Source of the DNA: Propionibacteriaceae bacterium
GTDB taxonomy: Bacteria > Actinomycetota > Actinomycetes > Propionibacteriales > Propionibacteriaceae
Direction of reading: 5' to 3'
DNA: 6,556 nucleotides
NCBI GenBank assembly: GCA_030528545.1
Contig: JAUMYR010000092.1
Coordinates: 1 to 6,556, forward strand
This document shows, in pieces, positions 1-5,568 of the stretch (the stretch's first letter is position 1; every line of letters begins with the position of its first letter). The translations under genes and the position numbers were made by a program. The notes under the pieces were generated by a model. It worked only from the letters and a program-made list of their open reading frames with translations. It was not told where the DNA came from and searched no databases.

Positions 1-123
1 AAGCCCCGAGGCACCCACAAGATCACGGTGATCTGCAAGGTTGATAAATACAAGTCCAAAGAGGTCGTGACCGAGGTGAAGGAGGCCGACGTGGCCATCA
101 ACATCACGGTCGAAGAAAAGTAA
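1..123 (+). CDS. C-terminal fragment of unrecognised lysine-rich protein
   Basis: The first frame is open from the left edge to a TAA at 121-123 and gives 40 residues; the 5' part lies outside the window. The fragment has eight lysines and alternating hydrophobic stretches (ITVICKV, EVVTEV, VAINITV) that look like three beta-strands, as at the end of an Ig-like or similar beta-sandwich domain in a secreted or surface protein. That fold is inference; I do not recognise the family. Its base composition is visibly richer in A than the carotenoid genes that follow, with many AAG/AAA codons. A strong hairpin 15 bases after the stop suggests its transcript ends there, so it is probably not part of the carotenoid cluster. 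Confidence 0.6.
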   Translation, partial: KPRGTHKITVICKVDKYKSKEVVTEVKEADVAINITVEEK

Positions 124-137
124 TCCGACGACGATCC

Positions 138-176
138 CCGAGGGTGGTTCCGGCAGCTGTCCGGGGCCACCCTCGG
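138..176 (+). terminator. Strong hairpin terminator after the left-edge gene
   Basis: Bases 138-153 pair with 161-176 over 16 continuous base pairs, with two T-G wobbles at 148-166 and 149-165, around a 7-base loop (CAGCTGT, 154-160). The outer ten pairs (CCGAGGGTGG with CCACCCTCGG) are perfect. It begins 15 bases after the TAA of the upstream gene. There is no clear T-run afterwards, which is common for actinobacterial terminators. It could also stop leftward read-through from the P450 gene. Confidence 0.8.
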
Positions 177-346
177 CCGTGTCTGCAAGCCGCGGCCCAC
201 GCTGGGACGGTCCCGCCTTCTCCGCGCGGCGCATCCCGGATGGTCCCCGCCCCGAACCGCTGGTTCCCGCGGGCAGGCCACGCAGCGATGGGGACTCCGC
301 CGCACCCGAGGCGGTGCCTCAGGGAATGCCCAGCCTGGAGGAGCGG
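177..346. other. Intergenic spacer between the upstream gene and the P450
   Basis: This 170-bp gap lies between the terminator hairpin and the P450 stop codon. Open frames crossing it lack recognisable protein features and a convincing ribosome-binding site. Apart from a small hairpin at 305-324, I see nothing in it. Confidence 0.5.
305..324 (-). terminator. Possible terminator hairpin for the P450 gene
   Basis: CCCGAGGC (305-312) pairs with GCCTC plus GGG (316-320, 322-324) around a 3-base loop, with base 321 bulged, giving an 8-bp GC-rich stem. It sits 22 bases past the P450 stop on the minus strand. There is no T-run, and hairpins of this size are frequent by chance in GC-rich DNA, so the call is weak. 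Confidence 0.3.
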
Positions 347-1558
347 CTAGCCCGCCTTCCCGGGCTCGGTGAGTTCCACCGTGAACCCGCGCAGCGTGTA
401 ACCGGCCACTAGGTCGTCCCATCCGATCCGCGGCTCCGACAAGATCCTGGGGCGGCGGGCCAGGAGCGCGTTGAGAAGCACGTCGGTCTCCAGCAAGGCC
501 AGGGGCTGCCCCGGGCATTTGTGCGACCCATGGCCGAAGCTCAGCCCCGCCGCGTCGACGCCGCGGGGCAGCTGCCGTCCCGGGCACAGTCCCAGAGGGA
601 GTTCCCCGACCGCTGCCGGATCGGTGTTGGTGTGACGGATACACAGGTCAACCAGGTCTCCGGGCGGGATCCGCCACTGGGCCTCGCCGTCACTGACGAC
701 GATCTCCTCCTGGACCCTGCGGTAGAGGTGGCCGACGACCGGCTCCAGCCTGATGATCTCGCTCAGCACGGCGAGGCGTCCGGCCTGATCGGAGGCCAGG
801 TAGCTCTCGCGCAGGCCGTCGTCGTGGAGCAGGTGCCAGACGGCCATGGAGATGAACTCCCGGGTGGTGACCATCCCGGCCGTGCCGTAGGTGATGCACT
901 CCACCAGGATGTCGCGGTCACGGTAGCCCTCAGCGATCAGGTGGCTGATCACGTCGGAGCGGGGACGCCGTCGCCTCTGCCTGATCGCTGGACGCACGTC
1001 CGACCACCAGAACCGCATGACCGGCAGCATCCCGTTGACGGCGGCCTGCGCCCACTGCAGATTGGTGCGGCCCAGATCGGGTTTGGTGATATCGAAGGGG
1101 GGCTGGTTGAAGAAACGCTCCAGGCGGCGGCTCATCCCCTCGACGCTGGACTCGGTGAGACCAACCACCTCCCGGGTGACCTCCACCGCGTAGTGCAGGG
1201 CCAGCTCGTCCACGTTCAGCCCTCCCGAACCCACCTGTTTCAAGAGCCGGTCCGCGCTGGAGCGCATGATCGCGGTGTAGCGATCGGCCACCACCTTCGG
1301 GGCGAAGAACCGGCCGACCTTCTTCCGCTGGGCGTCGTGGTCGGGGCCGTCGGCGAACAGGACCGGCCGCCGCCCCATCACGCCGCGCGGGATGTGCTCC
1401 GCGGTGAAACCCGCCTGGGTGGTCGAGGTCCGCGCCTGCAAGACCTGACGCGCTGTGCTCAGGGCCCGGATCCGCCATACTCCGTCCGCGGACTCGACCC
1501 GCGGGCGGTCGGGCTCCCCATGAGGACATGCACGACGTCGGTTGGATGCGTCTGCCAT
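347..1558 (-). CDS. Cytochrome P450, probable carotenoid-tailoring monooxygenase
   Basis: A 403-residue soluble bacterial P450 of normal length with no membrane anchor. Visible hallmarks: a C-helix-type segment FADGPDHDAQRKK (68-80), an I-helix AGMVTT (227-232), the K-helix ExxR (E267-R270) followed by LEPVVGHLYRR, and the haem loop FGHGSHKCPG (341-350) with C348 as thiolate ligand. The ATG at 1556-1558 is supported by an AAAGGAG Shine-Dalgarno at 1564-1570. In the I-helix the acidic residue usually found before the conserved threonine is valine (V230). The gene diverges from the crtYc-crtYd-crtT-crtU operon across 95 bp. In Brevibacterium linens a P450 has been implicated in making 3,3'-dihydroxyisorenieratene, so ring hydroxylation of an aromatic carotenoid is the leading inference; it is not proven by sequence. 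No ferredoxin or reductase partner lies in the window. Being a P450 is certain; the substrate is not. Confidence 0.95.
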   Translation of the reverse strand: MADASNRRRACPHGEPDRPRVESADGVWRIRALSTARQVLQARTSTTQAGFTAEHIPRGVMGRRPVLFADGPDHDAQRKKVGRFFAPKVVADRYTAIMRSSADRLLKQVGSGGLNVDELALHYAVEVTREVVGLTESSVEGMSRRLERFFNQPPFDITKPDLGRTNLQWAQAAVNGMLPVMRFWWSDVRPAIRQRRRRPRSDVISHLIAEGYRDRDILVECITYGTAGMVTTREFISMAVWHLLHDDGLRESYLASDQAGRLAVLSEIIRLEPVVGHLYRRVQEEIVVSDGEAQWRIPPGDLVDLCIRHTNTDPAAVGELPLGLCPGRQLPRGVDAAGLSFGHGSHKCPGQPLALLETDVLLNALLARRPRILSEPRIGWDDLVAGYTLRGFTVELTEPGKAG

Positions 1559-1588
1559 AGAAGCTCCTTTGCGTCAGCGGTGCTTCTA
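1558..1588. promoter_or_regulatory. Inverted repeat TAGAAGC-N17-GCTTCTA before the P450
   Basis: TAGAAGC (1558-1564) and GCTTCTA (1582-1588) are perfect 7-bp inverted arms separated by 17 bases. The left arm reaches the A of the P450 start codon, and the spacer holds its Shine-Dalgarno (1564-1570, which takes one base of the arm). The right arm runs into an 8-bp palindrome TTCTAGAA (1584-1591) and a -10-like TAGAAT. It may be a regulator's operator, or an mRNA hairpin presenting the Shine-Dalgarno in its loop if transcription starts far enough upstream. Which is undecided. Confidence 0.4.
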
Positions 1589-1604
1589 GAATAGGACGAA
1601 GAGC

Positions 1605-1616
1605 CCAGGGCCCTGG
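1605..1616. repeat. 12-bp perfect palindrome in the crtYc leader
   Basis: CCAGGGCCCTGG is a perfect 12-bp palindrome, 37 bases before crtYc. It could be a site for a dimeric regulator, but GC-rich palindromes of this size arise fairly easily in such DNA. Confidence 0.4.
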
Positions 1617-1624
1617 AGCCCCAG

Positions 1625-1639
1625 GCGACGCGCCGTCGC
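1625..1639 (+). promoter_or_regulatory. Hairpin directly before the crtYc ribosome-binding site
   Basis: GCGACG (1625-1630) and CGTCGC (1634-1639) form a perfect 6-bp stem with a 3-base loop CGC. It ends right beside the crtYc Shine-Dalgarno GGAGAGG (1640-1646), which stands 7 bases before the ATG. A stem abutting but not covering the site may keep it exposed or affect translation of the first gene of the operon; this is inference. Confidence 0.4.
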
Positions 1640-1653
1640 GGAGAGGCAACCAC

Positions 1654-2040
1654 ATGAACCAGATGCAGTACCTGGTACTGATGGCGGCCTGTGTCGCGAT
1701 CACGCTGCCGCTAGAGATCCTCCTCGGGGCCCGGGTCTACCGGCGGCCCCGGCGGCTCGCAGTGGCGCTGCTGCCGATGCTCGTGGTGTTCGTCTCCTGG
1801 GACGTGGCTGGCATCCTGAGAGGCCACTGGACCTACAACCCTCGTTTCGTCACCGGGCTCGGCATCGGCGTGCTGCCGCTGGAGGAACTGGTCTTCTTCC
1901 TGGTGATCCCGCTGTGTGGGCTGCTGACCTATGAGGCGGTCGGGCGAGTCCTCGAACTAGCCCGGGGCAGCGGCCCGATCCGTTTCCGCTGGCCCGAAGG
2001 CCTGACCCGCGAGGCCGGGAGGGAGGCCGACCATGGGTGA
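1654..2040 (+). CDS. crtYc: Lycopene beta-cyclase subunit CrtYc
   Basis: A 128-residue membrane protein of the size typical for one half of the heterodimeric actinobacterial lycopene cyclase. Predicted transmembrane helices lie at about residues 5-24, 35-53 and 75-96. The family signature PLEELVFF (75-82) is present, preceded by the usual WTYNP (59-63) loop; E21 and D50 are further acidic residues in membrane segments. With CrtYd it should cyclise both ends of lycopene to beta-ionone rings, a redox-neutral reaction at the membrane. The ATG at 1654 is preceded by GGAGAGG (1640-1646); a second ATG nine bases on (M4) is less well spaced. It is the first gene of the operon, and its stop overlaps the crtYd start by 8 bp. 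The CrtYe/CrtYf pair of C50 pathways is a homologous alternative, but the neighbouring crtU, which needs beta-ionone rings, and the lack of an elongase in view favour the C40 beta-cyclase. Confidence 0.92.
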   Translation: MNQMQYLVLMAACVAITLPLEILLGARVYRRPRRLAVALLPMLVVFVSWDVAGILRGHWTYNPRFVTGLGIGVLPLEELVFFLVIPLCGLLTYEAVGRVLELARGSGPIRFRWPEGLTREAGREADHG

Positions 2041-2347
2041 GTACACCCTGCTGACGCTGATCGCTATCGCTGCCGTCGTCGCGCTGGAGCTGTTCTGGGC
2101 GCGCACCGGCATTTTTTCGTCCCTGCGGTACTGGCTGGCGATGGCGATCATCTTCGGCTTCCAGATCCTGGTGGATGGCTGGCTGACCAAACTGTCGGAC
2201 CCCATCGTGATCTACCACCCGCAACAATTCTCAGGGGTGCGCATCCCCTGGGACATCCCGGTGGAGGATTTCGGTTTCGGGTTCGCGATGCTGACCCTCA
2301 CCATCGTCACCTGGATTCGTCTGGGACGCCGGGAGGCGTCCTCATGA
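2033..2347 (+). CDS. crtYd: Lycopene beta-cyclase subunit CrtYd
   Basis: A 104-residue membrane protein, the second half of the split lycopene cyclase. Hydrophobic helices run at about residues 4-22, 31-48 and 78-96. The cyclase motif here is IPVEDFGF (75-82), matching the P-x-E-(E/D) signature of the family, preceded by DPIVIYHPQQFSGVRI (56-71). Both subunits are required for activity in known systems, so co-translation with CrtYc is expected. The ATG at 2033 lies inside the crtYc 3' end and is preceded by AGGGAGG at 2020-2026, six bases upstream. The stop codon overlaps the next start as ATGA. The last codons (2323-2342) also form a hairpin over the ribosome-binding site of the next gene. 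Confidence 0.92.
   Translation: MGEYTLLTLIAIAAVVALELFWARTGIFSSLRYWLAMAIIFGFQILVDGWLTKLSDPIVIYHPQQFSGVRIPWDIPVEDFGFGFAMLTLTIVTWIRLGRREASS
2323..2342 (+). promoter_or_regulatory. Hairpin enclosing the crtT Shine-Dalgarno
   Basis: GGGACGCC (2323-2330) pairs with GGCGTCCT (2335-2342), eight pairs including one G-T wobble, capped by the tetraloop GGGA (2331-2334), which fits the GNRA class. The ribosome-binding site GGGAGG (2331-2336) lies wholly in the loop and top of the stem, and the ATG follows at 2344. The site would be hidden unless a ribosome finishing crtYd opens the stem, a plausible translational-coupling device. Seen in sequence; the effect is inferred. Confidence 0.5.
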
Positions 2348-3075
2348 GCCGGACCTCGCGTGCCACGAGCGCGGCCTTCGACCGGGGAGCGGGCCGCTAC
2401 GACATCATGGTGGGGCTCAACCCCGGCTACCACCGGCACCTGCGTTTCGCCGCCGCGGAACTGGTGCGTCGCCTGGGCCCCTCCGGACCGCTGCACACGA
2501 TCGACCTGGCCTGTGGCACCGGCGCATCGACGCGCGCCCTCGTGGCGGCGGCCCCAGCCGGGTCGCAGGTGCTCGGCCTCGACGCCTCCGCGGGGATGCT
2601 CGACCGGGCCCGCGCCAAAGAGTGGCCTCCCGGCGTCCGGTTCGAGCAGGCCACCAGCGGACGCCTCAACCTCGGGTCCCTGAGCCCGGGTTCCTGGGAC
2701 GGGATCTTGTCCTGCTACCTGTTTCGCAATGTCGCCGCGGACGAAAGGGACCGCGCTCTCGCCGAGGCCTACCGGCTGCTGCGTCCAGGCGGGTGGCTGG
2801 TCGCCCAGGACTATTCCGTCGCGGGAGACCCGGTGGCTGCCCGGGCCTGGGACGCTGCCTGCTGGGGCATCATCATCCCGCTGGGCGTCATCGTGGACCG
2901 CAATTCCGGCCTGTACCGCTACCTGTGGCGCAGCGTCCGGGCTTTCGATTCCACCCGGGGTTTCGCCGACCGGCTCGCCGCCGCCGGTTTCGTCGATATC
3001 GCCACCCGGACCGTTCCGGGCTGGCAGCGCGGCATCCTGCACACCTTCGTCGCCCGAAAACCGGAGGAACGATGA
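2344..3075 (+). CDS. SAM-dependent methyltransferase, CrtT-like
   Basis: A 243-residue class I (Rossmann-fold) methyltransferase of UbiE/MenG-like type. The N-terminal AFDRGAGRYDIM (11-22) and YHRHLR (29-34) resemble the start of UbiE proteins. Motif I is IDLACGTG (53-60), the acidic post-I residue is D80 in VLGLD, a WDGILSCYLFRNV segment (118-130) fills the motif II position, and LLRPGGWLV (145-153) is motif III. There is no signal peptide or membrane helix. Its place between the cyclase and crtU matches crtT in the S. griseus crtYTU operon, whose function is, to my knowledge, not settled. Aromatisation by CrtU moves an existing methyl group and needs no added one, so this enzyme probably has another substrate; the hydroxyl introduced by the neighbouring P450 is one speculative candidate. 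A quinone methyltransferase is the main alternative. The start overlaps the crtYd stop as ATGA. Confidence 0.85.
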   Translation: MSRTSRATSAAFDRGAGRYDIMVGLNPGYHRHLRFAAAELVRRLGPSGPLHTIDLACGTGASTRALVAAAPAGSQVLGLDASAGMLDRARAKEWPPGVRFEQATSGRLNLGSLSPGSWDGILSCYLFRNVAADERDRALAEAYRLLRPGGWLVAQDYSVAGDPVAARAWDAACWGIIIPLGVIVDRNSGLYRYLWRSVRAFDSTRGFADRLAAAGFVDIATRTVPGWQRGILHTFVARKPEER

Positions 3076-4652
3076 CTCAAGCACGCCATCTCACAGCATT
3101 CGCCCTATCGAAGTTGCGGCGTCCGGGACGGCAACAGCCGGGACAGCCGGGCAAGGACCGCCGGGCGGTGCGCCACCCAGCACCGGCGGGACGCTACCGG
3201 CTGACCGATACCCGCCGGGTGATCGTGGTCGGTGGGGGCATCGCCGGGCTGGCGGCCGCCACGGTGCTCGCCGAGCGGGGCGCGCAGGTGACGCTGCTGG
3301 AATCGAGCGACCGGCTCGGTGGCCGCGTCGCGGCGTGGCCCCTCGACGGTGGCCGGACCATGAGCCGGGGCTTCCACGCCTTCTTCCGCCAGTACTACAA
3401 CCTGCGTAGCCTGCTGCGCCGCACCGACCCGGGCCTGCGGCGGCTGATCGACATCAAGGACTACCCGCTACAGCGCCCGGACGGCCTGCGGGACTCCTTC
3501 GCGGCGCTGCCGACCACGCCCCCGTGGAGCATCCTCGGATTCGTGCGGCAGAGTCCCACCTTCACGCTGAAATCCCTCAGCGGGGTCGACGTCAGGTCGG
3601 CTTTGGAACTGTTGCGGGTCCGCTTCCCCGATACCTTCAGCGACTACGACGGCGAATCTGCGGCTGACTTCCTCGACCGGCTGCGTTTCCCCCAGGCCGC
3701 CCGGGACCTGGCCTTGGAGGTATTCGCCCGGTCCTTCTTCGCCGACCCCCGGGATTTCTCCGCCGGTGAGCTGGTCTCGATGTTCCACACCTATTTCCTG
3801 GGTTCCGCCGAGGGGCTGGTCTTCGACGTCCCAGACGACGACTACGACACGGTGCTGTGGGCGCCCCTGGCGAAGCTCCTCGGTGACCTTGGGGCCGAGG
3901 TCCGGACCTCCAGCCGGGTCACCGGCATCGCCCTCAGCCCCGAAGGGGCGCGCGTCACCCTCGATGGGGCCGAGACCCTGGACGCCGACGCCGTGGTCTT
4001 GGCCAGTGACCCGCGCAGTGCCCGGGAACTCATCGCCGGGGTGGCCCTCACCGGAGTCGCCGACGACACCGCCTGGAGAGGGCGGGTCGCCGCCACGGTG
4101 AACGCGCCACCCTTCGTCGTGGTCCGCCTCTGGCTGGACGGGCTAGTGGAAGCGCGACGCCCAGCCTTCCTGGCGACATCGGGATACGGCCCCCTAGACA
4201 ATGTCTCGGTGCTGGAACGTTTCGAGGCCGGGGCGGCCGAATGGAGCACCAGGAACGGCGGTTCGGTGGTGGAATTGCACGCCTACGCCTGCGATGCCGC
4301 GATCATGCATGACCAGGAGGCGGCCGAAGCGGTGGTCGCCGAACTGGAGAAACAGTTGCGAGCGGTCTTCCCCGAGACCGTGGGCCTAGGCGTCCGGGAG
4401 CGCGAGGTGCTGGTGCGGGACGATTGCACGCTGATCGGCCCGGACCGGTGGGAGGAACGTCCCGGCGTCGTCACGGCCTGGCCACAGCTGGTGCTCGCCG
4501 GAGACTGGGTGCGCTGCGATTACCCGGTCGCGCTCATGGAACGCGCCGCGACCACCGGTTTCCTGGCCGCCAACGAACTCCTGGGACGCTGGGGTGCCGC
4601 GGGACAGGAGATCTGGACCGCCCCGATGCGCGGCCTCCTCGCGCTCAGGTGA
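3072..4652 (+). CDS. crtU: Isorenieratene synthase CrtU (beta-carotene desaturase/methyltransferase)
   Basis: A 526-residue FAD-dependent oxidoreductase of the CrtI/CrtU superfamily, close to the usual CrtU length. The dinucleotide-binding motif VVGGGIAGL (52-60) ends its fold at LLES (75-78) and continues into DRLGGR (80-85). CrtU-type segments follow: RGFHAFFRQYYNLR (99-112), HTYFLGSAEGLVFDVPDDDY (239-258), and near the C-terminus LAGDWVRCDYPVALMERA (475-492), the FAD-binding end. The enzyme converts beta-ionone rings to phi-type aromatic rings by desaturation with a methyl shift, giving beta-isorenieratene and isorenieratene. The ATG at 3072 overlaps the crtT stop as ATGA and has GGAGG at 3063-3067. 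The same frame stays open upstream to 2622, but that part overlaps crtT and has no homology signal. About 48 basic, proline- and glutamine-rich residues precede the FAD fold. It is the last gene of the plus-strand operon. Confidence 0.93.
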   Translation: MTQARHLTAFALSKLRRPGRQQPGQPGKDRRAVRHPAPAGRYRLTDTRRVIVVGGGIAGLAAATVLAERGAQVTLLESSDRLGGRVAAWPLDGGRTMSRGFHAFFRQYYNLRSLLRRTDPGLRRLIDIKDYPLQRPDGLRDSFAALPTTPPWSILGFVRQSPTFTLKSLSGVDVRSALELLRVRFPDTFSDYDGESAADFLDRLRFPQAARDLALEVFARSFFADPRDFSAGELVSMFHTYFLGSAEGLVFDVPDDDYDTVLWAPLAKLLGDLGAEVRTSSRVTGIALSPEGARVTLDGAETLDADAVVLASDPRSARELIAGVALTGVADDTAWRGRVAATVNAPPFVVVRLWLDGLVEARRPAFLATSGYGPLDNVSVLERFEAGAAEWSTRNGGSVVELHAYACDAAIMHDQEAAEAVVAELEKQLRAVFPETVGLGVREREVLVRDDCTLIGPDRWEERPGVVTAWPQLVLAGDWVRCDYPVALMERAATTGFLAANELLGRWGAAGQEIWTAPMRGLLALR

Positions 4653-4677
4653 TGTCAGCGGCCAGCGATTCGCGGGA

Positions 4678-5568
4678 TCACCCCGGGAACTCCACCCGGG
4701 GCACCCCGAGGAACAGACACCGCAGCGTGACCCAGAGCTTTTCCCTCCGGGAGACCCGCAGCCGGGCGGAGAAGACGTCGTAATCGGCCTCCTCGATCAG
4801 TTCCAGGATGCGGCTGTAAAGGACGAGGGCCGTCCCGACACACCGGCGCGAGTCCGGCGGCAACATGGCCAGGCCCTGCTGGGCCTCGGCGTAGAGCCGC
4901 CGGTTACGCTCGATCTGTTCGGCCATCATCGCCCGCCACTCGGGGGTGACCCGCCGCAGCCACGGATCGGCGCCGTGGCGGGCCAGGTCGTCTTGGGGCA
5001 GATAGACCCGGCCCCGGTCGAGGTCCTCGCCCACATCGCGGAGGAAGTTCGTCAGCTGGAAGGCTTGACCCAGAGCCCGGGCGGGGCCCTTGGCCTGCGG
5101 GCTGAGGGGTTCCAGCACCGGCAGCATCATCTCCCCGATGACGGCGGCGGACCCCTCCATGTAGTTGTGAAGCAGGTCCTCCCAGCTCGCCCAGGTGTCG
5201 CGGACCAGGTCGGACTCCATAGCGGCGAAGAAACGCTCGAAACACTCCGGGTCGGTGCCGCGCCGCCGGATGCTGTCGACGATCGCGGCCATCACCGGAT
5301 CGTCGCCGCCGCCTCGGTCCAGGGCGGCGAAAAAATGCTGCTTGAAGCGGGCCAGCCGCTGGGCGGGGCTACCCCCGCGAGGAACGGAGAGACCGACCCG
5401 TTCGGGCTCGTCGACGATGTCGTCGGCCAGGCGGCACAGCGCATAGACGGTGTAGACGTCCCGGCGCTGTGCCCGCGGCAGCAGGAGCGCCCCCCAGTAA
5501 TAGGTGGTGCCGTGCTGGCGGGTCAACTGGGCGCAACGCCGGTAGCCAGCGGCGAGGTCTGCGCTCAC
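4678..5568 (-). CDS. crtB: Phytoene synthase CrtB
   Basis: A 296-residue trans-isoprenyl diphosphate synthase (squalene/phytoene synthase family) that joins two geranylgeranyl diphosphates to phytoene. The first aspartate-rich motif is CRLADDIVDE (45-54) and the second is FLRDVGEDLDRGRVYLPQDD (175-194), both expected to bind Mg2+-diphosphate. The N-terminal YRRC...HGTTYYWGALLLP pattern (9-31) and NYMEGSAAVIG (135-145) are also typical. The frame is open much further upstream, but the family begins at about this point, so the GTG at 5566-5568 is chosen; it overlaps the crtI stop as GTGA. No Shine-Dalgarno is evident before it, so translation probably depends on ribosomes ending crtI. It converges on crtU with a 25-bp gap. 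No crtV-like gene lies between them, unlike in S. griseus. Confidence 0.93.
   Translation of the reverse strand: MSADLAAGYRRCAQLTRQHGTTYYWGALLLPRAQRRDVYTVYALCRLADDIVDEPERVGLSVPRGGSPAQRLARFKQHFFAALDRGGGDDPVMAAIVDSIRRRGTDPECFERFFAAMESDLVRDTWASWEDLLHNYMEGSAAVIGEMMLPVLEPLSPQAKGPARALGQAFQLTNFLRDVGEDLDRGRVYLPQDDLARHGADPWLRRVTPEWRAMMAEQIERNRRLYAEAQQGLAMLPPDSRRCVGTALVLYSRILELIEEADYDVFSARLRVSRREKLWVTLRCLFLGVPRVEFPG
4681..4701 (+). terminator. Possible convergent terminator hairpin after crtU
   Basis: CCCCGGG (4681-4687) and CCCGGGG (4695-4701) form a perfect 7-bp, all-GC stem with a 7-base loop, 28 bases after the crtU stop and within the last codons of crtB. No T-run follows. The gap between crtU and crtB is only 25 bp and holds no other hairpin, so this is the best candidate for stopping crtU transcription, but it is weak. 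Confidence 0.35.

Larger units (their letters stand above)
1559..1653. promoter_or_regulatory. Divergent promoter region between P450 and crtYc
   Basis: Two genes are divergently transcribed from this 95-bp gap, so promoters for both must lie here or close by. TAGAAT at 1587-1592 resembles a plus-strand -10 box (5 of 6 matches to TATAAT), and the overlapping TATTCT on the minus strand (1593-1588) is a weaker candidate. Neither has a TTGACA-like -35 at 16-18 bp, so an alternative sigma factor or an activator is possible. Light-responsive ECF sigma/MerR control is known for the S. coelicolor carotenoid cluster, but nothing here identifies that system directly. Confidence 0.5.

Noticed and set aside
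521..1594. Long plus-strand frame (357 codons) opposite the P450
   Set aside because: It is antisense to a P450 with all hallmark motifs; its translation has no recognisable domain and reflects GC-rich third positions.
2013..2028. Hairpin GGCC-N8-GGCC around the crtYd Shine-Dalgarno
   Set aside because: The stem is only 4 bp with an 8-base loop, so it is too weak to call, unlike the one before crtT.
2622..3071. Upstream extension of crtU in the same frame
   Set aside because: It overlaps nearly two-thirds of crtT, shows no CrtU similarity, and the ATG at 3072 has both a Shine-Dalgarno and an ATGA overlap.
2212..3084. Minus-strand frame of 290 codons opposite the methyltransferase
   Set aside because: It is a shadow of crtT; the plus strand carries clear SAM-binding motifs, start overlaps and ribosome-binding sites.
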